A stretch of DNA of 64,000 bases from NCBI GenBank assembly GCA_037445555.1, contig JBBIKG010000015.1, positions 1 through 64,000 on the forward strand. The letters run 5' to 3'. Source of the stretch: JAAYJT01 sp037445555 (lineage in GTDB: Bacteria > Bacteroidota > Bacteroidia > Bacteroidales > JAAYJT01). Of this stretch, positions 25,331 through 33,469 are shown piece by piece (position 1 is the stretch's first letter; the number at the start of each line of letters is the position of its first letter). The translations under genes were made by a program, and so were the position numbers. A model generated the notes under the pieces. It had not been told where the DNA came from. It ran no database searches and saw only the letters and a list, made by a program, of their open reading frames with translations.

Positions 25331-26506
25331 ATGCAAGAAATCCCTAAGGTACGCGGAAAACTGTTCCCGGCTGCTCTTGTCACCATCGTATGCCTAATGG
25401 CCATGTGCAGGCAGAAAGGCGGATCAGATGACGCATATACGCCGACGCTGTATGATTTGCAGATTCCAAAATTTTTTCCAACAAACCTGAACATCCCCAA
25501 AGACAATCCTTTGACTGTTGAAGGAATAACATTGGGCCGCTTCCTTTTTTATGACGGCCGCCTATCTGGCCGCACACATAAAGATTCACTGATGAGCTGC
25601 GGCACATGCCATATTCAGAGCAAAGGCTTTGTTTGCGGGATTGATCACCCTAAGTTTAAAGGTGGAAAAACTTTTGGGCTTTCCGGAACCCCCACACCAC
25701 ACAATATGATGCCCATTGTGAATGCTGTATTTAATCATAATGGGTATGGATGGAATGGGTTTCTGCATCCCGACAATCCTGATCCGAACAAACGAAAGCT
25801 TGAAGATTTTGTATGGATGGGCGTTGTGGCCTTGCACGAGATGTCAGGAGATACCGGCAGGACAGTTGCCCTGATACAAAAAACAAGTGGATATCCCGAG
25901 CTGTTCAGAAAGGCCTTCGTAAGCGAGAAAGTTACGATGAGAAACATTTCAAAAGCTGTAGCCCAGTTTGCCCGTATTCTGATTTCCTCCAATTCAAAGT
26001 TCGATAAGTACCTGCGCGGAGAAGTGCAGTTAAACGAGGCGGAGCTGGCCGGTTACGTGCTTTTTATGACAGAAGAAGGAGCGGATTGTTTTCATTGTCA
26101 CGGGGGTGGAGGAAATCCTTTGTTTACCACAAATCAGTTTTATAACAATGGCAAAGATGTAGTATTTACAGACCCACGTGACCGGTATGCTGTTACCGGC
26201 AATCCGCGCGACATTGGTGCTTACAGGGCTCCAACGCTTCGCAACATTGAACTCACCGCCCCGTATATGCACGACGGAAGGTTTAAGACGCTGATGGAGG
26301 TAATAGATTTCTATTCACACCAGGTTCAGGTTTCACCCTATGTCCATCCACTTATGCACTGGGCACACCAGGGGGGAGTTCAGCTGACACCCGTTCAGAA
26401 ACAACAATTGATCGCGTTTTTGCATACTCTCCGCGACGATGATTTTTTGACAAACACATCCTTTTCAAAACCGGCATTTTTTCCTGACGGCACAAGTCAG
26501 CCGTAG
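25331..26506 (+). CDS. Di-haem cytochrome c peroxidase (lipoprotein-like)
   Basis: The 391-residue protein has a hydrophobic N terminus ending in a Cys (LMAMC near residue 24), a slightly imperfect lipobox. Two c-type haem sites, MSCGTCHIQ and DCFHCHGG, match the di-haem peroxidase (CcpA/MauG) family, and PYMHDGRFKTLMEVIDFY near the C terminus is a common family motif. Such enzymes reduce hydrogen peroxide in the periplasm or outer membrane using electrons from a small cytochrome. An in-frame start at 25106 lies inside wecB; I chose 25331, next to a -7 box. The gene stands alone, 19 bases before the convergent acyltransferase. Confidence 0.9.
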   Translation: MQEIPKVRGKLFPAALVTIVCLMAMCRQKGGSDDAYTPTLYDLQIPKFFPTNLNIPKDNPLTVEGITLGRFLFYDGRLSGRTHKDSLMSCGTCHIQSKGFVCGIDHPKFKGGKTFGLSGTPTPHNMMPIVNAVFNHNGYGWNGFLHPDNPDPNKRKLEDFVWMGVVALHEMSGDTGRTVALIQKTSGYPELFRKAFVSEKVTMRNISKAVAQFARILISSNSKFDKYLRGEVQLNEAELAGYVLFMTEEGADCFHCHGGGGNPLFTTNQFYNNGKDVVFTDPRDRYAVTGNPRDIGAYRAPTLRNIELTAPYMHDGRFKTLMEVIDFYSHQVQVSPYVHPLMHWAHQGGVQLTPVQKQQLIAFLHTLRDDDFLTNTSFSKPAFFPDGTSQP

Positions 26507-26525
26507 GTTTGCTGGCGAGGCAAAT

Positions 26526-27347
26526 TCATGACGTTTTACACCAATCCGGTTTTTGTTCAAGCTGCCCGACATTACGAAGTACCTCTCGGATATAACGAAA
26601 AAGTTTTCCTCCGTGCGAACCGTCCACGGCCCGGTGATCCATGGCGGTACCCAGCCAAAGGATGCGGCGCGGAACGATCTGGCCGTCAACCACCCATGGT
26701 TTGGTACTCACTCCGCCTAAAATCATTACGAAAGAGACATTGGATACCGGAAACAATGCGGGAAAGCCAGCATCAAGGCCAAGGCTGCCTATGTTTGAGA
26801 TAACGAATGAGCCAAAGCTGCTTGCCGATGATCCCAGACTCGGAAGCTGGATACCTAAATCGATGGATAGCCATTTTATCAACCTAAACAACCAGCCACG
26901 AAAAGGCCAGGGGATATTGCCCAGGAATGCCTTAAGCTTCATCACTCTGCTCTCAGTTCCTTTTCGGGAATTACGAATATGATCCATCAGCTTTTCGGCT
27001 GACTCAGCCAGCGTAAGCAGGTCGGCATTTTCGAGCTTCACGGAGCTTAGCTGCTGATCACGAAGAAGAACACTTATGCTTGCATCGATGGATTTTCGCT
27101 GCACCACCTTTCCCCGCCGCACGATCACGTTAAGTTCCGGAACCTCCTGTTTCAGCGCACGGGCGATGATCAGTGTAAACACATGAGTAAGCGTGATACG
27201 CAGACCTTCTCTTCGCTTTTGATCAATGAATTGTTCGATTTCGGTAACATCAATTTCGACTGAGCCAAGAATTTTGGCATCCGAAGGCTTTTTATAGACA
27301 GTGGTGGCAACTTTACGCCAGTGATTATTCAGTTCGTTGTTTTGCAT
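26526..27347 (-). CDS. Stand-alone 2-oxoacid dehydrogenase acyltransferase (E2) catalytic domain
   Basis: The 273-residue protein matches only the C-terminal catalytic (CAT-like) domain of E2 subunits of pyruvate and related dehydrogenase complexes. The active-site HRxxDG is present as H238-x3-D242-G243 in MDHRAVDGSH, and the substrate-channel region SFVISNIGSLG at 180-190 is typical. There is no lipoyl domain and no E1/E3-binding domain, so it cannot work as a normal E2 and probably uses free acyl-CoA or another acyl carrier. It starts 12 bases after the ATP-cone nuclease gene and is probably co-transcribed. No E1 or E3 gene is nearby. Confidence 0.85.
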   Translation of the reverse strand: MQNNELNNHWRKVATTVYKKPSDAKILGSVEIDVTEIEQFIDQKRREGLRITLTHVFTLIIARALKQEVPELNVIVRRGKVVQRKSIDASISVLLRDQQLSSVKLENADLLTLAESAEKLMDHIRNSRKGTESRVMKLKAFLGNIPWPFRGWLFRLIKWLSIDLGIQLPSLGSSASSFGSFVISNIGSLGLDAGFPALFPVSNVSFVMILGGVSTKPWVVDGQIVPRRILWLGTAMDHRAVDGSHGGKLFRYIREVLRNVGQLEQKPDWCKTS

Positions 27348-27359
27348 AAGGGTGATTGA

Positions 27360-28217
27360 TTAGGGGTTTTTCGAATGGCTTAGCAAGCAGAGATCATCTA
27401 TCTCCCTTATAAGTTCTTCGGTTCGTTTTGCGGTAAAACCAAGCTGACTGATCAGATCACTGCGCACAGCCAGTTGTGTGCACAGAATGATACCCTGGCC
27501 TACCAGAATGTCTTTTTGTCCTTTTGTGAGTCCGGTCAGAGCTGTAACCGGATACAATCCGGGCTTTTCTATCATCTCTTTCAGGTTTTTAGAATCTGGC
27601 TGGTCCCAGCCCACCAGCCTGAGGTTTGCGCAGGTACCATATTTCAAAGCATCACTACTGAAGCGGGTATTGGTAAAGATCCATCCCTCATAGGCTATCT
27701 CAGAAACTGCGTTTTGTTGTCTTCGCTTGTTTGCAATATCGTCGAAACGCGATTTGACGTACAGAGGCACCTGCACGCTACAGATTTTTCCTGGCTCATT
27801 ATGGAATTTGCATTCCACCATTATTTCATGTCCGGGTTTTTTCCCAACCACATCCACCTCGTGCTGAACACAATAGCCTTCGAGCATAACACCTGTCTGG
27901 ACTTCATACCCATGGGCCCTGAATATTTCGGAAACCAGTTTTTCAAAGGCATATCCATCGGGCCCGAGGCTCATCACTGCTTTTTTCAGGCTATAGCGTG
28001 CCGCTACCGAGCGCAGTTCTTTGCGAAGCAGAAAATGGGCTTTTCGATAAATCTCGCTTGTGGGAATTCCGTCAAATATTTGCCCCTGCAACTTTCGCAG
28101 CACCAGGTAAATCAATCCGTCGGTGGCTCCGGCAAGCCGGAGCGAATCTTCAAGTTTCTTATGTGAGAAAGCCTGTTTGTCACCTGAGGACTTTATTACC
28201 TGGAAATCTCTCATCAT
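27360..28217 (-). CDS. ATP-cone, Mrr-like nuclease and HhH-type domain protein
   Basis: The 285-residue protein has three parts. Residues 5-88 form an ATP-cone (VIKSSGDKQAFSHKKLEDSL, later VAARYSLKKAVMSLGPDGY), the nucleotide-sensing module of NrdR and ribonucleotide reductase. Residues 92-200 look like a PD-(D/E)xK nuclease of the Mrr type: E92, D122 and E135-x-K137 can form the active site, in HEVDVVG and EIMVECKF. Residues 222-276 resemble a helix-hairpin-helix unit (TGLTKGQKDILVGQGI). Inference: a nuclease whose activity responds to ATP/dATP. No methyltransferase lies beside it, so it is not a classic restriction system. The acyltransferase follows 12 bases later. Confidence 0.82.
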   Translation of the reverse strand: MMRDFQVIKSSGDKQAFSHKKLEDSLRLAGATDGLIYLVLRKLQGQIFDGIPTSEIYRKAHFLLRKELRSVAARYSLKKAVMSLGPDGYAFEKLVSEIFRAHGYEVQTGVMLEGYCVQHEVDVVGKKPGHEIMVECKFHNEPGKICSVQVPLYVKSRFDDIANKRRQQNAVSEIAYEGWIFTNTRFSSDALKYGTCANLRLVGWDQPDSKNLKEMIEKPGLYPVTALTGLTKGQKDILVGQGIILCTQLAVRSDLISQLGFTAKRTEELIREIDDLCLLSHSKNP

Positions 28218-28268
28218 TATTGCTGCTATGACGAATAGCCCGGAAAGTTGAAGGTGCCGGATGCTACT

Positions 28269-30392
28269 CTATTTGTACATTGGTTTTACGTCGAGGTTTT
28301 TGAAAACGAAAGCCCAAATATCTGTTTGCTCCTCGATTGTTTTGGAGGTGGGCTTTCCGGCACCGTGCCCTGCGCTGGTTTCAATACGGATAAGTATCGG
28401 GTTATCACCAGCCTGGGCCTTTTGCAGCCTTGCAGCATATTTAAACGAGTGGGCAGGCACCACGCGGTCATCATGATCGGCGGTAGTAATAAGCGTGGCG
28501 GGATATTTCACCTTATCGGCTATGTTATGGTATGGAGAGTACCTATAGAGATAATGAAACTGTTCTTCGTTGTCGCTTGATCCGTAATCACCTACCCATG
28601 CCCAACCGATAGTGAATTTGTGAAACCGCAGCATGTCCATCACACCAACTGCTGGTAGGGCCACTTTAAACAGATCGGGGCGTTGATTGGCCACCGCACC
28701 CACCAGCAGGCCACCATTTGACCCGCCCTGGATGGCAAGTTTTGACGGCGATGTATATTTTTGGTCTATAAGATATTCAGCGGCGGCAATAAAGTCATCA
28801 AACACATTTTGCTTTTGCAGCTTGGTGCCGGCTTTATGCCATGCTTCTCCATATTCGCCGCCCCCGCGGATGTTTGCCAGGGCATATACTCCTCCGTTTT
28901 CAAGAAATATCAACCGGCTAACGGAAAATGAGGGGGTCATAGATGAGTTAAATCCGCCATACCCATAAAGCAAAGTCGGATTCTTTCCGTTGAGTTTAAT
29001 GCCTTTTTTGTGGGTTATGAACATGGGAACCCTAGTGCCATCGAGGCTATTATAGAACACCTGTTTGGTCTCATAAGCACTAGCGTCAAAATCGATGTCA
29101 GAAGTTCGGAACACTTCGGACTGGTTTTTACTTACATCAAACCTAAATATGGCGGAGGGGTAGATAAATGAGGTGAAGGAGTAGAAGGCGATATCGTCTT
29201 CTTTGCGCCCCGACATGCCTGATAAAGTTCCGATGCCCGGAAGGTTAATTTCACAAACCAGGGTTCCCTGCATATCGTGAAGGAAAGCACGGCTAGTGGC
29301 GTCTTTCATATATTGAACGGCAATGTGCCCGCCTATCAGGCGCACAGTTTGCAGCACTTCCTCCTTTTCGGGAATAATCACCTGCCACGACTCAGGGGAT
29401 GGCATGGCGGGATCGATCAGCACGAGTTGTTTGCGAGAGGCGTTATAATTGGTCAGCACCAGGAGTTTGTCGCCCAGGTTATCCAGCACACTGTAATCTT
29501 TTTCAAACCCTTCCACAATCTGAACAAAAGGTGCATTCTTTTTTGTCAGGTCTTTCACATACAACGCATTGCCGCTCGTGGTCTCCGTTTCGTAGATAAT
29601 CAGAAAACGCTCATCGTCGGTCACAGATGAGCGGTAGTTTCTCAGAGGCTTCTCGGGATTGTGATAAACCAGCTGATCCTGATCCTGAGCGGTTCCCAGG
29701 GTGTGGTAATACACTTTGTGGTACTGGTTTTTCCCGCGCAGAGCCTCTCCTTCTTTGGGGGCATCATAACGGCTGTAATAGAAGCCATTCCCTCTCCAGG
29801 CTATTCCGCTGAATTTAACCCAATTTAGCTGATCTTCGAGCACAGTGCCATCGGGGATGGTCATGACCCGGATCTCATTCCAATCGCTTCCGGCCTTGCT
29901 TAATCCAAAAGCCATGTAACGATCGTCGTTTGACTCGCTCAGGTTGGTCAAAGCCACAGTGCCATCCGTCGATAGTGTGTTGGGATCGAGGAAAACTTTT
30001 GGTTCACCGCCTAGGCCTTCCTGCACGTACAATACGCTTTGGTTCTGCATGCCATCGTTCTTGAAGAAGAAGTAATATTTTCCAGTGCGCCAGGGTGCTC
30101 CATATTTGGGATAATTCCAGATTTTTGTTAATCGTTCGCGAATTTTTTGCCTGAAAGGGATTGACTCAAGATAGGTATTTGTGACGATGTTCTGCTGCCT
30201 AACCCATTCCGCTGTTTCGGCCGAGTTATCGTCTTCGAGCCAGCGATACGGATCTGCAACCTCGACTCCGAAATAATTGTCAACGACATCAATGGTTTGT
30301 GTTTCTGGATATTGAATCCTGGTGTTTTGCTGGCAGCTGTTGAACATAAAGAGGCTTGTTGCCATAAGCAAGGGGATGACTTTTTTAAACAT
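28269..30392 (-). CDS. Prolyl oligopeptidase family serine peptidase (S9A), lipoprotein
   Basis: The 707-residue protein has a lipoprotein signal (LFMFNSC, lipobox Cys near 20) and the S9A architecture: a beta-propeller at about 75-400 and an alpha/beta-hydrolase domain at 420-700. Ser is in IQGGSNGGLLVGA, Asp in TADHDDRVVPAHSF, His in SAGHGAGKP. It cleaves short peptides after proline, and as a lipoprotein it probably sits in the outer or inner membrane facing the periplasm. It is preceded by a promoter with both -33 and -7 elements. Along with the secreted trypsin-like enzyme and the S41 and M48 enzymes, it makes peptide breakdown a recurring theme in this window. Confidence 0.93.
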   Translation of the reverse strand: MFKKVIPLLMATSLFMFNSCQQNTRIQYPETQTIDVVDNYFGVEVADPYRWLEDDNSAETAEWVRQQNIVTNTYLESIPFRQKIRERLTKIWNYPKYGAPWRTGKYYFFFKNDGMQNQSVLYVQEGLGGEPKVFLDPNTLSTDGTVALTNLSESNDDRYMAFGLSKAGSDWNEIRVMTIPDGTVLEDQLNWVKFSGIAWRGNGFYYSRYDAPKEGEALRGKNQYHKVYYHTLGTAQDQDQLVYHNPEKPLRNYRSSVTDDERFLIIYETETTSGNALYVKDLTKKNAPFVQIVEGFEKDYSVLDNLGDKLLVLTNYNASRKQLVLIDPAMPSPESWQVIIPEKEEVLQTVRLIGGHIAVQYMKDATSRAFLHDMQGTLVCEINLPGIGTLSGMSGRKEDDIAFYSFTSFIYPSAIFRFDVSKNQSEVFRTSDIDFDASAYETKQVFYNSLDGTRVPMFITHKKGIKLNGKNPTLLYGYGGFNSSMTPSFSVSRLIFLENGGVYALANIRGGGEYGEAWHKAGTKLQKQNVFDDFIAAAEYLIDQKYTSPSKLAIQGGSNGGLLVGAVANQRPDLFKVALPAVGVMDMLRFHKFTIGWAWVGDYGSSDNEEQFHYLYRYSPYHNIADKVKYPATLITTADHDDRVVPAHSFKYAARLQKAQAGDNPILIRIETSAGHGAGKPTSKTIEEQTDIWAFVFKNLDVKPMYK

Positions 30393-30431
30393 GGCTGTAA
30401 GTTATTGAATTTGAAACTTGACTAGATGCAG

Positions 30432-30463
30432 CAAATTTAACTTATATTCTGAATGTGCGTCAA
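30432..30463 (-). promoter_or_regulatory. Promoter of the S9 peptidase (TTG-N21-TAAATTTG)
   Basis: Read on the minus strand, TTG (30461-30463) and the -7 box TAAATTTG (30432-30439) are 21 bases apart, matching the Bacteroidota consensus. The gene start is 39 bases downstream. Confidence 0.65.
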
Positions 30464-30513
30464 TGATAGCATTGCATTGATTAGTTTTGCCGGCATAAAT
30501 GTAGAATACAGAG

Positions 30514-31410
30514 ATGCCTAAACGAAAAACTGTCACAATCTATAGGCGCGAACTGCCGTCGCATGTCACACATCTGGCTCAGAGCCCTGAAGTGATTTAC
30601 AGCCAGTCGAAGTATGACGTGAAAGGAAATTTGACCGAACAGAGGCTTTTTGGCCCCAGGGGGCAATTGCTTGAGTACCTATCAAAGACCTACGACGAAT
30701 CGGGTTTTTTGACCAGGGAAAAATACATGGCTGAAGAATCTGAAAATTCAGAGGAAAAAAGTTATGAGAGGGATGCCAACGGGCTTATCCAGCATGAATA
30801 TAAGCACTATGCCGACGGATCGTTTGATACAACAACATACCTCTATGACAGCCAGTGCCGGATAGTGGAGAAAGTAACGCGCGACGACGAAGGTATCACG
30901 GAAACCATTGAAACCTTTACCTATTTAGGCGATCAATTGACCGAGCATAAGATTATGGATGCCGAGCAAAGTTTAATTCTGCTCGAGAGTTATGCCCTGG
31001 ACCAAAGCGGAAACTCACGCGAAACAGAACGATGGGACGCTGAAAGCCAGCAGACTTTTATTACCCGAACTACTTACAACGAGGCCGGGCGAAAGAAGAC
31101 CGAACTGGTTTTTGATGAGGACAAAGAATTACTTCAGCAAAAATCCTACGAAGAAGATGACCACGGCCGCCTTACCACCATTGTTGATAAAGCTGACGGA
31201 ACCTTTACAGCCACACAGTACACCTACGATGACTCAGGAAACATCGTGCGCCAAAGTGTTGTAAACGAACAAGATGAACAGCTGCTGATTATCGAAAGGT
31301 CCTTCAACGAACTTCAGGAGCCTGTGTACAGTAAAGTGTACATCTACGAACCTGAAAACAACCGGACCCAACACTATGAGGTTAGGCTCGAGTATGAATA
31401 TCACTCTTGA
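30514..31410 (+). CDS. RHS/YD-repeat-like protein without signal peptide
   Basis: The 298-residue protein is built almost wholly of YD/RHS-like repeats of 20-25 residues: YDVKGNLTEQRLF, YDESGFLTREKY, YERDANGLIQHEY, YDSQCRIVEKV, YNEAGRKKTEL, YDDSGNIVRQSVV and others. There is no signal peptide, membrane segment, toxin domain or protease motif, so unlike RHS toxins it seems to be a small, free, cytoplasmic beta-repeat protein. It is acidic overall. It is divergent from the S9 peptidase and convergent with the MATE gene. A -7-like TAGTTTTG lies at 30482-30489. I do not know its function. Confidence 0.75.
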   Translation: MPKRKTVTIYRRELPSHVTHLAQSPEVIYSQSKYDVKGNLTEQRLFGPRGQLLEYLSKTYDESGFLTREKYMAEESENSEEKSYERDANGLIQHEYKHYADGSFDTTTYLYDSQCRIVEKVTRDDEGITETIETFTYLGDQLTEHKIMDAEQSLILLESYALDQSGNSRETERWDAESQQTFITRTTYNEAGRKKTELVFDEDKELLQQKSYEEDDHGRLTTIVDKADGTFTATQYTYDDSGNIVRQSVVNEQDEQLLIIERSFNELQEPVYSKVYIYEPENNRTQHYEVRLEYEYHS

Positions 31411-31465
31411 TGTGTAAGTTGAATAGATGATTTATATTGGCACTTCCATTATTAAGGAATAGATT

Positions 31466-31489
31466 ACAGCTAGGCAGATATCTAGCTGT
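31466..31489. repeat. Inverted repeat between convergent genes
   Basis: ACAGCTAG (31466-31473) and CTAGCTGT (31482-31489) form a perfect 8-bp stem with an 8-base loop. It overlaps the MATE stop codon, lies between two convergent genes, and could serve as a bidirectional transcription end, but neither side has a clear T run. Confidence 0.5.
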
Positions 31490-32825
31490 CATAGCTTCTG
31501 ACCACTGCCTTCTTTTTCCAGTTTCCTCGCTTGAAATAAACAAATGACAGCAAGGCGCCTATCAGCCAGCCCATCGGTATTGCCCACCAAATGCCCACCT
31601 CACCTAATTGTTTCGACAACACCCACGAAAAAGGGATCCTGATGATCCATAAGGCAAAAAGAGTAATAAACATAGGAATTAGTGTGTCGCCGGCTCCGCG
31701 CAAAACCCCTCCAATTACGAACATAATCGAAAATACCACATAAAAGGAGCAAACAATCAGCAGATATTGCGCTCCGATCTGGATAACCTCCGGGTCGGGC
31801 GAAAAAAGCTCCATCAGCTGGGTGCGGAACAATATTACGATAACCGATACGGTAACCGCCACATATGACGACATCCGGATAGTGGACTTCAGGCCATCCA
31901 GCACGCGCAGGGGCTTGCCCGCACCCAGGTTTTGGCCGACAAAAGTGGAAAGCGCCATACTGAAATTCATAGCAGGAAGCGTAGCCAGCGAATCGATGCG
32001 CAAGGCGGCGCTATATGCCGCTACCGTATTGGTGCCGAACTCATTAACAATCCGGTACAAGGCCAGCATGCCCAACGACACAAGGGTTTGCTGCAATCCC
32101 GAAGGAACACCAATGCTTATACTCTTGCGAAAGATGTATTTGTCAAATTCAATCCTACGCCACGAAAGATTGAAGACCTGGTGAGTGCGGTTAAGCCAGA
32201 TTACCGCCGTGATGAACGCTCCGCCCTGCGAGATCAGTGTGGCTATTGCAGCGCCTGCAATGCCCCATTTAAACACGACCACAAATAAAAGGTCGAGAAA
32301 AATATTGGCTATTGTGGCAATAATCAGAAAATATAGGGGGGTTTTACTGTCACCGAGGCCGCGTAAAATGGCGCTGGTGGCATTAAATCCGAAAAAGAGT
32401 ATTATGCCCAGCAGGTAAATATTCAGGTAAGTTTTTGCCTGGGGAATGATATCAGGCGGAAGTTTAATCAATTCCAGTATCTTTTGGCTGAATATTAATC
32501 CGAAGGCAGTAACCACGACCGAAGCAAAGAAGAGGAACACCCACAGGGTATCGATTGACCGGCGGACCTGATTCATGTCTTTGGCTCCGAAATACTGTGA
32601 TATGATGATTGTTGAGCCAGAGGCTATGCCTATAACAAACGAGATAAGTATGAACACCAGCGGAAATGATGCACCAACGGCTGCAAGGGCTTCTTTGCCA
32701 AGAAAATTGCCGACTATGATACTGTCAACAACATTATATAATTGCTGAAACAGGTTGCCGATCAGCATAGGGGTGGCGAACTGCAGGATTTGTTTCGACG
32801 GTGGCCCTTGGGTAAAATCTCGCAT
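31482..32825 (-). CDS. MATE family efflux transporter
   Basis: The 447-residue membrane protein has twelve hydrophobic segments in two six-helix halves, as in the MATE/NorM exporters. The first half begins ILQFATPMLIGNLFQQLYNVVDSIIVG near 13-39 and has GSTIIISQYFGAKD. The second half shows SISIGVPSGLQQTLVSLGMLAL, a duplicate of the first. It expels cationic drugs or metabolites in exchange for Na+ or H+; the substrate is unknown. An upstream TTG at 32846 would add seven residues; I chose the ATG at 32825. It is convergent with the RHS-like gene. Confidence 0.92.
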   Translation of the reverse strand: MRDFTQGPPSKQILQFATPMLIGNLFQQLYNVVDSIIVGNFLGKEALAAVGASFPLVFILISFVIGIASGSTIIISQYFGAKDMNQVRRSIDTLWVFLFFASVVVTAFGLIFSQKILELIKLPPDIIPQAKTYLNIYLLGIILFFGFNATSAILRGLGDSKTPLYFLIIATIANIFLDLLFVVVFKWGIAGAAIATLISQGGAFITAVIWLNRTHQVFNLSWRRIEFDKYIFRKSISIGVPSGLQQTLVSLGMLALYRIVNEFGTNTVAAYSAALRIDSLATLPAMNFSMALSTFVGQNLGAGKPLRVLDGLKSTIRMSSYVAVTVSVIVILFRTQLMELFSPDPEVIQIGAQYLLIVCSFYVVFSIMFVIGGVLRGAGDTLIPMFITLFALWIIRIPFSWVLSKQLGEVGIWWAIPMGWLIGALLSFVYFKRGNWKKKAVVRSYDS

Positions 32826-32889
32826 GGAAAGGTGACAGGGAATCAATAAACAAAAGTCCTTAAAAAAAGTTATCTCGGCCCAAAACTTT

Positions 32890-32897
32890 TAATTTTG
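32890..32897 (+). promoter_or_regulatory. -7 promoter box of the lipoprotein gene at 32932
   Basis: TAATTTTG is a perfect -7 match, 34 bases before the start of the lipoprotein gene. Confidence 0.6.
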
Positions 32898-32931
32898 CCT
32901 CTTCATCAGCTACCATAACCACGAGATTCTT

Positions 32932-33348
32932 ATGAGAAAAAGTACTTCGGCCCTCATCCTGATCATACTTGCTTTGTTGCTTTCATCGTGCAGTCCTGCC
33001 AAGCAGGTGCGAAAAAAACTTACGGGAGCCTGGCACATATCGCGTATCGAGGATAAAACTTCAGGAAATCAGCTCGCCTCAGAGTCGAACCTTGGTATGA
33101 TAGAATTAAAGACTGACGGGACAGGATACCTTTTGAGGCGGGTAAAAGATCAGGCTCTGACTCCGCCCGACAGCGTGCATTTTTCGTGGCGCAATACGGA
33201 AAACATCATCACTTTCACTACCCTTGACAAGAAAGAAGCACAATCGTGGATCATTCTCAGGTTAAAAAAGAAGTCACAACTATGGAAAACAACTGAGGGA
33301 TCGCCTAAGGATCAATCTATGACCCTGATACGAGTAACTACCCCCTGA
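32932..33348 (+). CDS. Small lipoprotein, lipocalin-like
   Basis: The 138-residue product has a clear lipoprotein signal (LIILALLLSSC, Cys at about residue 20). The mature part starts KQVRKKLTGAWHISRIEDKTSG and has alternating strands (MIELKTDGTGYLLRR, HFSWRNTENIITFTT, SWIILRLKKKSQL) that look like the lipocalin-like fold common in Bacteroidota lipoproteins. No active site is visible. It stands alone between the MATE gene and the sensor kinase, each transcribed in the other direction, with its own -7 box. Confidence 0.75.
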   Translation: MRKSTSALILIILALLLSSCSPAKQVRKKLTGAWHISRIEDKTSGNQLASESNLGMIELKTDGTGYLLRRVKDQALTPPDSVHFSWRNTENIITFTTLDKKEAQSWIILRLKKKSQLWKTTEGSPKDQSMTLIRVTTP

Positions 33349-33469
33349 GGTGGTTTTGCATACTGTAATCTAGCCAGAGCACACATTTTATTTTCCGGAA
33401 ATCATTGTTCTGATTACCAGATCAGTCACGCTAAATATCATGGTGGCCAGCCTGACAGTTGTGTAGGAT

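Noticed and set aside
27474..28166. A 230-codon open frame on the plus strand
   Set aside because: It is antisense to the ATP-cone nuclease gene, which has clear domain motifs. The plus-strand translation has no recognisable fold and no promoter.
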